Numbered from the stretch's first letter, positions 8,573 to 17,134 are shown. The stretch is DNA of 64,000 bases from Sphingomonadales bacterium UBA656 (GCA_002299895.1 DBOC01000006.1:62001-126000); one strand, 5' to 3'. Notes: generated from the sequence alone by a model not told the origin. Numbers and translations are program-made.

Positions 8573-9018
8573 ATCGGGTGTTCAACAACATTGGCTGCAG
8601 GATTTTCTTTAAACAACCAACCCGAAAAAACATTACGCCATTTTTCGGCTTCGGTTGTGCCGGGGGGGCGCTCCTTCACCAGCAATTGCACAAATGCGCC
8701 TTCGTCAGGTCGGGTTTCCCATGGGGCGGTTTTCTCGCAAGCCCTGAGCCGGATGACCACTTTGTCAAAGCGAATAGCTTCGCCAGGTTTGAGCTCCACG
8801 TCACGGGTTTGACCGTTTCGCTTGTTCAATAGACCCAGCACAGCAATGCGTTCAACCATTGGCGTGCCAATGGTTGTACCGGACATGGCCACAATTTTGT
8901 CGTTGGTGGAGACGGCCTCGCCCGATTTTGCGGGCGCAAGCGCGTCATTCTCTGAAGAACCGCACGCGGCAAGAATCGCCAACACAGGCAAGCAAATCAA
9001 GCCGCGGGAGCGGATCAT
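8389..9018 (-). CDS. DUF2155 domain lipoprotein
   Basis: Predicted lipoprotein of about 209 residues. A short hydrophobic signal ends in a lipobox LAAC, followed by a linker and a DUF2155 domain (ELKPGEAIRFDKVVIRLRAC, RPPGTTEAEKWRNVFSGWLF, HPIYDVWIKAC). Two conserved cysteines may form a disulphide. The biochemical function of the family is unknown. I chose ATG 9018, which overlaps the stop of the NDUFA12 gene as ATGA; an upstream start at 9036 is less likely. The Pro/Ala/Glu-rich C terminus lies antisense to the end of aat. The order DUF192-NDUFA12-DUF2155 suggests one operon. Confidence 0.88.
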   Translation of the reverse strand: MIRSRGLICLPVLAILAACGSSENDALAPAKSGEAVSTNDKIVAMSGTTIGTPMVERIAVLGLLNKRNGQTRDVELKPGEAIRFDKVVIRLRACEKTAPWETRPDEGAFVQLLVKERPPGTTEAEKWRNVFSGWLFKENPAANVVEHPIYDVWIKACKMRFPGEETPVKETSSKEAVAEDPAAIDPSSAPQSPPAPAPAAPEEARPEEG

Positions 9019-9401
9019 GAGGCGTCTGGGCTCCACGCCTCATAATCACCCGTTGCGCGAGCACGGTGGCCACCACGCTCAATCGAACCCGCCGGACGAT
9101 AAGCTGCGTCGGTTCCGGTTAGGTTGGGCACGGCCGCGGTTTCATAGCCACGATGTGGGGGTAAATAGCTCTCTGGGTCGCCATCATGTGTGCCATGCAA
9201 CCAGCCATGCCAATCGGGTGATACGCGGCTTGCATCATTGGGACCGTTATAGATCACCCAACGCCGTTTGCCGTCGGATGATTGATAATATCGATTGCCT
9301 AAGGAGTCGGTGCCCACAGCTTTGCCTTTGCGCCAGCTGTAGAGTGACGTGCCAATCGTCGCGCCGTCCCACCAGGTGAAGATTTTACTTAGAATACCCA
9401 T
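9015..9401 (-). CDS. NDUFA12-type NADH:ubiquinone oxidoreductase accessory subunit
   Basis: Small accessory subunit of complex I, found in alphaproteobacteria and mitochondria. It acts at the peripheral arm on the cytoplasmic side of the membrane. The 128-residue protein shows the family pattern WWDGATIGTSLYSWRKGK, VGTDSLGNRYYQ, RRWVIYNG, ASRVSPDWHGWLHGT and a C-terminal proline-rich segment. The catalytic nuo operon is not in the window. It is the middle gene of a three-gene unit and couples to DUF2155 through an ATGA overlap. Confidence 0.92.
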   Translation of the reverse strand: MGILSKIFTWWDGATIGTSLYSWRKGKAVGTDSLGNRYYQSSDGKRRWVIYNGPNDASRVSPDWHGWLHGTHDGDPESYLPPHRGYETAAVPNLTGTDAAYRPAGSIERGGHRARATGDYEAWSPDAS

Positions 9402-9441
9402 GGCTCACGCGATTAGGACCAAGCATGATTCCACGCAATCC

Positions 9442-9954
9442 TTATTTGGTTGCCCAATGCACCTTGTCACCGGCAACGATCCCCAACTCGGCCGCGAGAC
9501 CCCCGCGCAATTCCAGTACTGCAACAACGGGCGCGCCTGCCACAACGGGTGTGGTGGAATAAGGGACGGTGTTGGCGGCGATACTTTCAATCGTGCCATC
9601 GGCGCGTACGAAGATGATGTCCAAAGGTATCACCGTGTTTTTCATCCAGAAACTTGCGATACGGGGTTCTGGAAAAGGAAAAATCATACCCGCATTGTCG
9701 GCGAGTTCTGTCCGGAACATAAGACCTTTGGCTTGCTCTACCGATGTTCTTGCGACCTCAACGGTGAAGCTATGTGTTTTGGCGGCGCTGGTCACGCATA
9801 AGGTCACTTGCTGAAGCCCTGCTGGCGACTGGCCTGCCGACGCGCCTGGTGTGCAACCTGATGCCGGGCTTTCGCCATTGGCTGGCATGTTACAGGCGGT
9901 GAGCGACAAAGCGATGGCGAAAGCGCTGCAGCGGCTGAACTGGCTTAAAGTCAT
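9442..9954 (-). CDS. DUF192 family lipoprotein
   Basis: Predicted exported protein of about 170 residues with a lipobox LTAC after a short hydrophobic signal. A DUF192 domain follows: EVARTSVEQAKGLMFRTEL, GMIFPFPEPRIASFWMKNTV, IPLDIIFVRADGTI and ALELRGGLAAELGI-like AVLELRGG. The function of DUF192 is not established. ATG 9954 is chosen because AAGGA sits seven bases before it; a TTG at 9960 is the alternative. It is the first gene of the DUF192-NDUFA12-DUF2155 unit. Confidence 0.88.
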   Translation of the reverse strand: MTLSQFSRCSAFAIALSLTACNMPANGESPASGCTPGASAGQSPAGLQQVTLCVTSAAKTHSFTVEVARTSVEQAKGLMFRTELADNAGMIFPFPEPRIASFWMKNTVIPLDIIFVRADGTIESIAANTVPYSTTPVVAGAPVVAVLELRGGLAAELGIVAGDKVHWATK

Positions 9955-10026
9955 GAACAATATCCTTTTTTATCCCTGCACGACGGATCGCAGCGTTTAT
10001 GGCTTGTTTGGCGAAACAGCGTCCGC

Positions 10027-10647
10027 TTAAGCTAATCGCGCCTCCCCCCACTCAACCCAGCCAAGCCATTTTGGCGTCCGCTTCATATAATGTCCTTGCG
10101 GTTCATGACACACAAATCCAGCGTCCGATATGGCTTGCGTGACAGGCCGGCTTAAATGGCAACCACCCGCAATCCGCTTCCAGACGGGTTCAATACGCTT
10201 TTGCCATAAGGCGGCCGATGGATCCGGCGCGCGGCCATGTTCGACGAATAGCAAGCGCCCATTCGGCCGGAGCACGCGCTTTGCCTCCGACAATGCCAGT
10301 TGCGGATCTTGCACTGAGCAAAGCGTGAAAGTTGTGACGACCGTGTCAAAGCTCGCATTGGCAAAAGGAAGCGCCTCCGCAACTCCCGGCATAAAATTGG
10401 CCCGCAGGCCCTTGCTTTCTAACGCCCGCTTTGCACTTGCAAGCAATTCTGCGGACGGATCAACGCCCGATAGCGAATGGACTTTGTCCCAATCATAAAA
10501 ATCGAGGTTAGGCGCGCCGCAACCAAGTTCAAGAACATCGCCTGAGGCGTGCGGAACGACTTTGGCCCTATCATGCATCACTGCAGGTTGCGTGCAGGCG
10601 CAGCCGATTAATCGCGGAACGACATTGCGATCCCACCAACTGCTCAT
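10027..10647 (-). CDS. Class I SAM-dependent methyltransferase (UbiE/METTL7-like)
   Basis: A 206-residue methyltransferase with a Rossmann-like fold. Motif I is VLELGCGAPNLDFYD (about 39-53), with an acidic residue closing strand 2 (SGVDPSAELLASA), and motif VLRPNGRLLFVEHG lies after the fourth strand. The C-terminal HLSRPVTQAISDAGF segment resembles thiol/ubiquinone-type methyltransferases. The substrate cannot be assigned. It sits downstream of the photolyase-like gene on the same strand, separated by about 150 bp. Confidence 0.85.
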   Translation of the reverse strand: MSSWWDRNVVPRLIGCACTQPAVMHDRAKVVPHASGDVLELGCGAPNLDFYDWDKVHSLSGVDPSAELLASAKRALESKGLRANFMPGVAEALPFANASFDTVVTTFTLCSVQDPQLALSEAKRVLRPNGRLLFVEHGRAPDPSAALWQKRIEPVWKRIAGGCHLSRPVTQAISDAGFVCHEPQGHYMKRTPKWLGWVEWGEARLA

Positions 10648-10797
10648 ATGGATTTCAAACTGTGGTTCAGGCGCACATGATTCCGCCTAAATTGCGCCAG
10701 AAAAAATACGGCCTGCCTCATGAAGCGTCCCTTGTTGTATATCGATCCGACAATATGCGCGACATGGCTCTGCGCAAGCCATTTTTGCGACATATCT

Positions 10798-11991
10798 TCA
10801 GATACCCATGTCCTGCAGTATTTTTGGAATGCGTTCCTTGAATGGAAAGAAACCTTTGGTTGCGTGCGGCCAGAAGCGTTCGTCCCAAGCACGCCGAATG
10901 TGAACAAGGGGGATGCCCGCTGATGCCAATGAAGGCGCTATGCGGGCTAAGGCATCTGCGACGGGACCAACAGGCGCATAAGCAGTGATAATCTGCTTTG
11001 CACCTGTTTCGCGGGCTTGGGCTATCAAGCTTGCCGCGTCCAAATTGTTGAGCACATGCGCCAGGCATTTGAAATTTTTACCAACGCGTTCGGTGGTGTC
11101 ATGCACTGCCCCCGCGACAAAGGCACGGGCATTGTCGCCTCCTAAAGTTTCAGGATCAAACAACATGCCTGCGCCGTTAATCTTCGTAGATTCGCCCAAG
11201 AGGGATTCGGGGTGCAAGTCTTCCGGCGTGACCAGCAGAAAGGCTGGTGTTTGCGCGTCGAAATACGCAACTTTTGGCAGGGGCTGTGCGGCACAAACCG
11301 GCATCTCGGTAGGTATCGTCGCAACGGTCGCCAGCCCCTTTGGCGCAAATCTGCCATTGGTAAAGCGCGCGATATTCTCACTGGTCGCAAGATAGGTCTT
11401 GCCGACTGTTTGCAGGCCAGCCACCCAACGCCACGATAATGTATTGCTCGCCGGGTCCGCATCGACCAGATGCCGCAGGAAGAAATCAGCGCCCAAGGCC
11501 CATGGCAGGCGCAGGGTGAATATCCAGATGGACGCAAACCACATTCTGGCATGATTGTGCAAATAGCCCGTTGCCACCAATTCACGCGCCCAGTCATCAA
11601 AGCCTTCAATGCCCGTCTCGCCCGCCTCAGCGCTTCGGATGGCGCGCGTGTTGGGGAAGTTGTCACGGCATCGGTCGCGCTCTTGCAGATATTGTGTCCA
11701 TACCGACGGCCGCATCTCCAGCCAGCCCTTCCAATAGGTGCGCCATAGTACTTCCTGCACATATTTTTCGGCAGCGGGCAGGCTGTGGTGGCTAAGCGTG
11801 GAGCCCACGACTTCTTGTTCGGTTATCATGCGATAGCGCAGATATGGTGAAAGCTTTGACACAGCGCCCGCTTGATCTGGCCCGGGGTCGGTATTGCGGC
11901 CGGATGCATAAGCCTGGCCAGCACGTGGCGCGAATTGCGTGAGACGCGACAGTGCGGCATCCCGCGTTACGGGGAAGGCGTTGCGGATCAT
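10798..11991 (-). CDS. Photolyase/cryptochrome-like FAD-binding protein with apparent reversed domain order
   Basis: A 397-residue protein. Residues 1-215 carry the helical FAD-binding half of photolyases: KLSPYLRYRMITEQEV, VLWRTYWKGWLEM, TGYLHNHARMWFASIWI, DADPASNTLSWRWVAGLQTV and TSENIARF. The normal N-terminal alpha/beta antenna domain is absent. Instead, residues 235-397 contain a segment resembling that domain's end (RETGAKQIITAYAPVGPVAD, then GIPLVHIRRAWDERFWPHAT and GFFPFKERIP), so the two halves look swapped. A light-driven or flavin redox role is inferred, not shown. ATG 11991 lies 2 nt after the DCC gene stop and is preferred over an upstream overlapping start. Confidence 0.8.
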   Translation of the reverse strand: MIRNAFPVTRDAALSRLTQFAPRAGQAYASGRNTDPGPDQAGAVSKLSPYLRYRMITEQEVVGSTLSHHSLPAAEKYVQEVLWRTYWKGWLEMRPSVWTQYLQERDRCRDNFPNTRAIRSAEAGETGIEGFDDWARELVATGYLHNHARMWFASIWIFTLRLPWALGADFFLRHLVDADPASNTLSWRWVAGLQTVGKTYLATSENIARFTNGRFAPKGLATVATIPTEMPVCAAQPLPKVAYFDAQTPAFLLVTPEDLHPESLLGESTKINGAGMLFDPETLGGDNARAFVAGAVHDTTERVGKNFKCLAHVLNNLDAASLIAQARETGAKQIITAYAPVGPVADALARIAPSLASAGIPLVHIRRAWDERFWPHATKGFFPFKERIPKILQDMGI

Positions 11992-11993
11992 AT

Positions 11994-12338
11994 TCAGCCC
12001 AGTAACTTCTGCAGGCCTGGCCTGATGATGAGGAAGCGGTTGTAGAGCCACTCAAGGAGTTGAAGGACAAGCCAATTGCGGGCGATGAAACCAAGGGGTT
12101 TTAACAAGGGGATGACCCGCCACATGGCGGCGAAGGCAGCCGCGCCTGAAAGAATGACGCCGTCTTCGCTGGCATGGAAGCGCGCCAGCATCAATTGGCG
12201 GTCGAGCGGACATACCGCATCCGCAGGCGCAATATCCAGAAATTCGATAGCGCGCCGCACGTCGAGCCTACGCATCAATGCAATCTCGCGCATGCACAGG
12301 GGGCATGCCCCGTCATACCAGACAGTTATTTTAGCCAT
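11994..12338 (-). CDS. DCC family thiol-disulphide oxidoreductase-like protein (DUF393)
   Basis: About 114 residues. The family-defining DGACPLC (D9, C12, C15) lies directly at the N terminus, and the C-terminal half includes WRVIPLLKPLGFIARNWLVL. The CxxC placement is thioredoxin-like, but the family's substrates are unknown. The start at 12338 puts the motif at the usual distance from the N terminus; ATGs at 12353 and 12362 are possible. It is immediately upstream of, and almost certainly cotranscribed with, the photolyase-like gene. Confidence 0.82.
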   Translation of the reverse strand: MAKITVWYDGACPLCMREIALMRRLDVRRAIEFLDIAPADAVCPLDRQLMLARFHASEDGVILSGAAAFAAMWRVIPLLKPLGFIARNWLVLQLLEWLYNRFLIIRPGLQKLLG

Positions 12339-12400
12339 GACGTCGTATAGCATCTCTTGCATTTGGCCGTCATGCTGGGCGTTACGCGGTAGTGCAGCAC

Positions 12401-12428
12401 AAAAAAGGGCGCCGTTTCCAGCGCCCTT
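12401..12428 (-). terminator. Rho-independent terminator of carD
   Basis: AAGGGCGC (12405-12412) pairs with GCGCCCTT (12421-12428) around an 8-nt loop. On the minus strand it ends in a U-run (A-run 12401-12406 on the plus strand). It lies 23 nt past the carD stop. Confidence 0.85.
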
Positions 12429-12450
12429 CGGATTTTGCGATTAGGAGAAC

Positions 12451-12978
12451 TTATTCCGATTTTTCGTAATATTGCGGCGCAGCCTCATTCAAAATGGCGA
12501 GAATTTTTTGCAGCGCCGCTTTTTCATCGGTCTTTTCCATGGCGGCAAGCTCGCGCGCCAGGCGGCTGGATGCGGCTTCAAAAATCTGCCGCTCGGAATA
12601 GCTTTGTTCTGGCTGATCGTCGGGACGGAATAGGTCGCGGGTCACTTCGGCAATCGAGACAAGGTCGCCCGAGTTAATCTTCGCTTCATATTCTTGCGCA
12701 CGACGCGACCACATGGTGCGCTTTACCTTGGGCTTGCCGGTCAAGGTGTGCATCGCTTCTTTCAGTGTCTTGTCGCTTGAAAGCTTGCGCATGCCAACGC
12801 CCTCGGCCTTGTTAAATGGCACGCGAAGCGTCATTTTTTCTTTTTCAAAGCGCAGGACATAAAGCTGAAGTTGCATCCCTGCGATTTCAGAATCCTGAAG
12901 TTCAATTACGCGGCCAACCCCATGCTTAGGGTATACCACATAATCGCCTACATCAAACATCGCCGCGGTGGACGTCAT
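12451..12978 (-). CDS. carD: CarD family RNA-polymerase-binding transcription regulator
   Basis: CarD/CdnL proteins bind the RNA polymerase beta subunit and stabilise open promoter complexes, including those of rRNA genes. The 175-residue product has the Tudor-like RNAP-interaction domain at the N terminus (FDVGDYVVYPKHGVGRVIEL, then VLRFEKEKMTLRVPFNKA) and a helical C-terminal DNA-binding domain with TMWSRRAQEYEAKI, including the conserved WSRRAQEY tryptophan. ATG 12978 follows AAAGG at good spacing; an upstream in-frame start would add an unconserved 19 residues. The gene is monocistronic, with its own terminator. Confidence 0.94.
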   Translation of the reverse strand: MTSTAAMFDVGDYVVYPKHGVGRVIELQDSEIAGMQLQLYVLRFEKEKMTLRVPFNKAEGVGMRKLSSDKTLKEAMHTLTGKPKVKRTMWSRRAQEYEAKINSGDLVSIAEVTRDLFRPDDQPEQSYSERQIFEAASSRLARELAAMEKTDEKAALQKILAILNEAAPQYYEKSE

Positions 12979-13047
12979 ATTACGACCTTTCTGATTATTC
13001 GGGAGAAGTAGCTTGTTCAGGTAACGGATCGTCACCCATCGGACTTT

Positions 13048-13127
13048 TTACGTACATCCCTTACGTCATGAACCTGTCGCTACCTGAATTGGCCGCGCAG
13101 TCATCGACCATTTTTGGTCTTACGTCA
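13048..13127. promoter_or_regulatory. Repeated TTACGT motifs upstream of carD
   Basis: Three copies of TTACGT occur in the carD upstream region: TTACGTAC at 13048-13055 and TTACGTCA at 13061-13068 and 13120-13127. The first two are 13 bp apart, close to a helical turn and a quarter. They may be a regulator binding site, but three hits of a 6-8-mer in 80 bp could also be chance. Confidence 0.3.
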
Positions 13128-13190
13128 CGGAGTGTAACAGATTCGCAACAAAAATTCAATGGCAGCTTTAAATCATGTCCATGAAGCAGG

Positions 13191-13706
13191 TTAAATTGCG
13201 CTTAATTTCCTGACGCGATTATCCACATCATCTGTGTCGGAGCTGATTGGCATTATATCCGCCGTGTTCATCCAGCTTAAATCCATGTGGCCCAGAACCC
13301 GTTCGTCATGGCTGCGGATGGTAACGGGAAGGATAGGTTGGCGGTCACGGTCATCCACCAATACCGGATTGGACAAAACACCTGTGCCCCATTTTTCGCC
13401 CCATTGGCGCAAAGCGATCATGGCCGGCAGCAGGTCGAGCCCTTTTTCGGTCAGGCGATATTCGACCTTCCGCCGATCGTCGGGGCAAGGGGTTCGGTGT
13501 AAAATGCCGCTTTCGGTCAAGCGGGTCAGTCGGTTGGCCAATATGTTCCGCGCAATGCTGATTTCGGAGAGAAACTCCTCAAAATGCCGAACGCCATTAA
13601 AGGCCGCGCGCAAAATCATGAAGGACCAGCGTTCACCCATCGCCTCCAACGCCGCGGGTAGGCCGCATTCTGCGAGCTGTTGTAAAGGTTCCCGCAATTC
13701 ACCCAT
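13191..13706 (-). CDS. HxlR family winged-helix transcriptional regulator
   Basis: A 171-residue regulator with an HxlR/DUF24 winged helix: ALEAMGERWSFMILRAAFNG, RHFEEFLSEISIARNILANR, LTRLTESGILHR and KVEYRLTEKGLDLLPAM. HxlR proteins are dimers often responding to aldehydes, quinones or redox stress. The roughly 60 residues beyond the core domain are less conserved. It is divergent from the small secreted-protein gene starting at 13898, with a 190-bp gap holding both promoters. Confidence 0.9.
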   Translation of the reverse strand: MGELREPLQQLAECGLPAALEAMGERWSFMILRAAFNGVRHFEEFLSEISIARNILANRLTRLTESGILHRTPCPDDRRKVEYRLTEKGLDLLPAMIALRQWGEKWGTGVLSNPVLVDDRDRQPILPVTIRSHDERVLGHMDLSWMNTADIMPISSDTDDVDNRVRKLSAI

Positions 13707-13897
13707 TCCACTTCCTCTCGACCGCAGATTGCGACCCTTGTTTCAAATAATCAACCCAAATTGAAAATTTAAGTTGCAAATAACAACTTATAATAATAAG
13801 TCTTGATTCGCAACTGATTTACCAGAGGCGCAAAATGTTGACGAGAACCAAGAGGTCCAGTCAGCATTTTGATTTTTTAGCAAAGCTAAAGGAAAAT

Positions 13898-14257
13898 ATG
13901 ATGACTCTCTCCCAAATCTCGGCCCGCATGGGCACCCTAGCTGCTGCCACTGTTTTGAGCGCCACCCTTTTGGTCGTAGCGCCGCAGGCACATGCCACCA
14001 CCAACAATAGCTATTACAATGCTGAATTGGCGCAGCCAACCACGGCCAAACCAAAGCTGTTGCGCAGCGTATATGTAAAGTGCGAGGGCACCAGCTGTCG
14101 TGCGCCATTGGCTTCGACCGCGCCAAAGAATATGTGCATCAGCATAGTGCGTGAATTCGGCGCAGTCACGGCCTTCACCGCCGGTGAGCGCGTGTTTACG
14201 GCTGAAGAAGTTGCTGCATGCAATGGCGACAATGCAAAGGCCATCGCCAAGAACTAA
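13898..14257 (+). CDS. CC_3452-like small secreted protein
   Basis: A 119-residue exported protein. The signal peptide contains the hydrophobic run LAAATVLSATLLVV and ends at AHA. The mature part has NSYYNAELAQP, a CEGTSC pair, PKNMCISIVREFGAVTAF and a final cysteine in AACNG. This cysteine pattern resembles the CC_3452 family of alphaproteobacterial periplasmic proteins, of unknown function. ATG 13898 is chosen because AAAGGA precedes it at ideal spacing; the reading frame extends further upstream without support. A strong terminator follows at 14341. Confidence 0.75.
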   Translation: MMTLSQISARMGTLAAATVLSATLLVVAPQAHATTNNSYYNAELAQPTTAKPKLLRSVYVKCEGTSCRAPLASTAPKNMCISIVREFGAVTAFTAGERVFTAEEVAACNGDNAKAIAKN

Positions 14258-14340
14258 GGCTGTGCCGAAGTTTTTCGGCTCCGCTCTCCTCCTTACCCAA
14301 TCGCTGCATATTTGAGCAGCTTCAGGAGCCGAATGCAAAC

Positions 14341-14376
14341 TGCGCCGGAGGGATCATCCCTTCGGCGCATTTTTTT
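14341..14376 (+). terminator. Rho-independent terminator
   Basis: A long stem, TGCGCCGGAGGGA with TCCCTTCGGCGCA around a 3-nt loop (14341-14369, one G-T wobble), is followed by seven T residues. It terminates the small secreted-protein gene. A weaker hairpin (GCCGAA/TTCGGC, 14264-14279) precedes it directly after the stop codon. Confidence 0.9.
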
Positions 14377-14505
14377 GCGCTATTGAATGACCTCCGCTTC
14401 TTCTCTTTCTTCATGTGATTGGTTTTTGAGGTATTTTGATTGGAATGAACGCGTTGAGGATGATTTTCCTGTTGCATCGCAACGTAAAAGACCCAAGTTG
14501 GACGG

Positions 14506-16599
14506 ATGATGCGGCAATATGAATTGGTTGAGCGGGTGCGGGCCTATACGCCTGACGTCGATGAAGATCGGCTGAACCGAGCCTATGTGTTTACCGTACA
14601 AATGCACGGAACGCAGAAGCGAGCATCGGGCGACCCTTATTTCAGCCACCCGGTAGAGGTTGCAGGGTTGATGACCGACCTCAAAATGGATGAGGACACG
14701 ATCATCACCGCGTTGCTGCACGACACGGTCGAAGACACGCTGACGTCTATCGAAGATGTTGAAAAGCGCTTTGGCCCCGAGGTTGCGCGGTTGGTCGATG
14801 GCGTTACGAAGCTGTCAAAGATTGAAGCGCAGACCGAAGATGAGCGTGCAGCAGAAAATCTGCGCAAATTTTTGCTCGCAATCTCCGATGATATCCGCGT
14901 GCTATTGGTCAAACTGGCCGACCGGCTGCACAATATGCGGACGCTGCATTTCATAAAAAGTCCCGAAAAGCGCCGCCGTATCGCGAAGGAAACGATGGAT
15001 ATTTATGCCCCGCTGGCCGAGCGGATTGGCATGTATGAATATATGCGCGAGATGCAATTGCTCGCCTTTGAACAATTGGAGCCAGAGGCTTATCAGACGA
15101 TAACTGGCCGCTTAAAACAAATCCGCGAGAAGGCGGATGTCGAAGTTGATCAGATCAATCAGACCATCGCTTGGGAAATGGAACAGGCCGGCCTTAAAAT
15201 TAAAATTTCGGGCCGTGAAAAACACCCCTATTCGATCTGGAAAAAGATGCAGGAACGCCATGTCGCGTTTGAACAGCTGACCGACATCAATGCTTTTCGC
15301 GTGATTACCGAAACAACGGATGATTGCTACCGCGCCTTGGGCGTTCTGCATCGGCGTTGGCAAATGGTGCCGGGTCGTTTTAAAGATTTTATCTCTACAC
15401 CTAAGCGGAACGGTTATAAATCGCTCCATACGACGATTATGTTTGCGAAAAATATGCGGGTAGAAGTGCAGATCAGGAGCGCTGAGATGCACCGTAACTC
15501 GGAACATGGTTTTGCGGCACATTGGGCTTATAAACAGGCCGATAAGCCCGATGGACAAGCGGGCTGGCTGCGCGATTTGATTGAGATACTTGAGACCAGC
15601 CAAGACGCTGAAGACATTCTCGAAAATACGCGGATGGCAATGTATCAGGACCGCATTTTCGCCTTCACGCCAAAAGGCGCGCTGCATCAGTTGCCGAAGG
15701 GCTCAACGGTCGTGGATTTCGCATATGCTGTGCACACCGACCTTGGGGATAAAACGGTGGGTGGCAAGGTTAATGGCCGTCATGTGCCGTTGCGCACACA
15801 ATTACGCAATGGTGACATGGTCGAAATTCTGAAGTCCAAGGCGCAAGAACCGCAGCAGACTTGGATGAATTTCGTGACCACGGGCAAGGCGCGCGCCGCA
15901 ATCCGTCGCCATGTCCGGCATAGAGAACGTGATGAGCTGGTCGTGATCGGGCGCAAGCTGTATGAAGAAATTGCTGCGCGTATGCCGAGCAAGATCGGCA
16001 AAAAGGCGCTAACGGCGGCGCTGACGCGGCTAAAGTTGGAGGATGAGGAAGAGCTGATGCATCGCATTGGCTTGGGCAAAATCAATGACCGCGCGTTGAT
16101 GGAGGCACTGGTCCCCGGCTTCGATGCCGCTGATATCAATAGCGATTTTCCCGGACAAGAAAGCGCAATTTCTATCCGTGGTTTAACTCCGGGCGTTGGG
16201 TATCATCTGGGCGAATGCTGCCACCCTATTCCCGGTGACCGGATTGTTGGCCTGCGGCTGGCGGGACAGCCGGTTGAGGTGCATACGATTGAATGCGACC
16301 GGTTGGCGAATGATGCAGACGCCGATTGGGTTGATTTGAGCTGGGGGCAGGGCAGCGACGGTGCTTCGGCGCGTCTACGTGTCATCATCCACAATCGGCC
16401 TGGGACATTGGGCGAGATCGCAGGGATTTTCGGTTATCACAAGGCCAATATCATCCACTTGCGGATGACCGCGCGCGATGTTGAATTTCACACTTTTGAG
16501 GTCGATTTGGAAGTCCATGATTTGCAACATCTGATGCGCATCATTTCGGCACTTCGGGCGTCAGAGGCTGTGGCCACCGCAGATCGCGTGTACGACTGA
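14506..16599 (+). CDS. rsh: Bifunctional (p)ppGpp synthetase/hydrolase, Rsh (RelA/SpoT homologue)
   Basis: Alarmone enzyme controlling the stringent response. The 697-residue chain has, in order, an HD hydrolase domain (HPVEVAG and LLHDTVEDT with H72-D73 and E76-D77), a synthetase domain (GREKHPYSIWKKMQERH, INAFRVITET, SLHTTIMF, VEVQIRSAEMH), a TGS domain (FAFTPKGALHQLPKGSTVVDF) and a C-terminal ACT domain (LRVIIHNRPGTLGEIAGIFG). Both active sites look intact, so it should make and degrade (p)ppGpp; alphaproteobacteria normally have this single long enzyme. Tandem ATGs at 14506 and 14509 leave the start uncertain by one codon. It converges on recX with stops 1 nt apart. Confidence 0.96.
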   Translation: MMRQYELVERVRAYTPDVDEDRLNRAYVFTVQMHGTQKRASGDPYFSHPVEVAGLMTDLKMDEDTIITALLHDTVEDTLTSIEDVEKRFGPEVARLVDGVTKLSKIEAQTEDERAAENLRKFLLAISDDIRVLLVKLADRLHNMRTLHFIKSPEKRRRIAKETMDIYAPLAERIGMYEYMREMQLLAFEQLEPEAYQTITGRLKQIREKADVEVDQINQTIAWEMEQAGLKIKISGREKHPYSIWKKMQERHVAFEQLTDINAFRVITETTDDCYRALGVLHRRWQMVPGRFKDFISTPKRNGYKSLHTTIMFAKNMRVEVQIRSAEMHRNSEHGFAAHWAYKQADKPDGQAGWLRDLIEILETSQDAEDILENTRMAMYQDRIFAFTPKGALHQLPKGSTVVDFAYAVHTDLGDKTVGGKVNGRHVPLRTQLRNGDMVEILKSKAQEPQQTWMNFVTTGKARAAIRRHVRHRERDELVVIGRKLYEEIAARMPSKIGKKALTAALTRLKLEDEEELMHRIGLGKINDRALMEALVPGFDAADINSDFPGQESAISIRGLTPGVGYHLGECCHPIPGDRIVGLRLAGQPVEVHTIECDRLANDADADWVDLSWGQGSDGASARLRVIIHNRPGTLGEIAGIFGYHKANIIHLRMTARDVEFHTFEVDLEVHDLQHLMRIISALRASEAVATADRVYD

Positions 16600-16600
16600 T

Positions 16601-17134
16601 TTAATCATCGCTAATTTCATCGCCGGGTTCGGCATAAACAAACCGTTTCGCCAATTCAAAACTATGTCCGGCCCGCAGAAAGGCGTTGAGCTGCTTATGC
16701 CGCTTTTCGGGCGGTGCCGCTTCCTGTGCAAATGGGCCAAGTCGTTTTCGTCTGGCGAAATTTTCGGCCGCAGTAAAAATGCTATCTTCCATATGGGCTT
16801 TGGCATGGATGGCATCGGCGTCGCCAATGCCGCTGGCGCGTAAATCCTCGTTCAGGCGTCGCCCGCCAAAGCCCCTGCGGACAAAGGACCGGCTGCGCGC
16901 TTCGGCAAATTGGGCGTCATTGATATAGCCCAATGACGTGAATTGTTCCGTCAATCCGCCAATGTCGGCGGAACGTTCGTCGTCCCAGCCCCGTTCGCGT
17001 ATTTTACGCGATAAATAGCTCGCCAATTTTGACTGCGTTGTGGCATATTTACCGACATAATGCAGCGCTAATTGACGCAGGCTTTCCGCATTCAACGGTG
17101 GAGCGGGCTTTTTGGCAGGACGGGGCTGGTTCAC
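16601..17134 (-). CDS. recX: RecX family regulator of RecA
   Basis: RecX binds the RecA filament and limits its activity. The 177-residue protein is built of three-helix repeats: LRQLALHYVGKYATTQSKLA, LASYLSRKIRERGW, FTSLGYINDAQFAEARSRSF and VRRGFGGRRLNEDL, typical of the family. Here it is not next to recA. It converges tightly on rsh and diverges from the fatty acyl-AMP ligase gene. No GTTC-N7-GTTC SOS site is visible in its 110-bp upstream gap. Confidence 0.88.
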   Translation of the reverse strand: MNQPRPAKKPAPPLNAESLRQLALHYVGKYATTQSKLASYLSRKIRERGWDDERSADIGGLTEQFTSLGYINDAQFAEARSRSFVRRGFGGRRLNEDLRASGIGDADAIHAKAHMEDSIFTAAENFARRKRLGPFAQEAAPPEKRHKQLNAFLRAGHSFELAKRFVYAEPGDEISDD

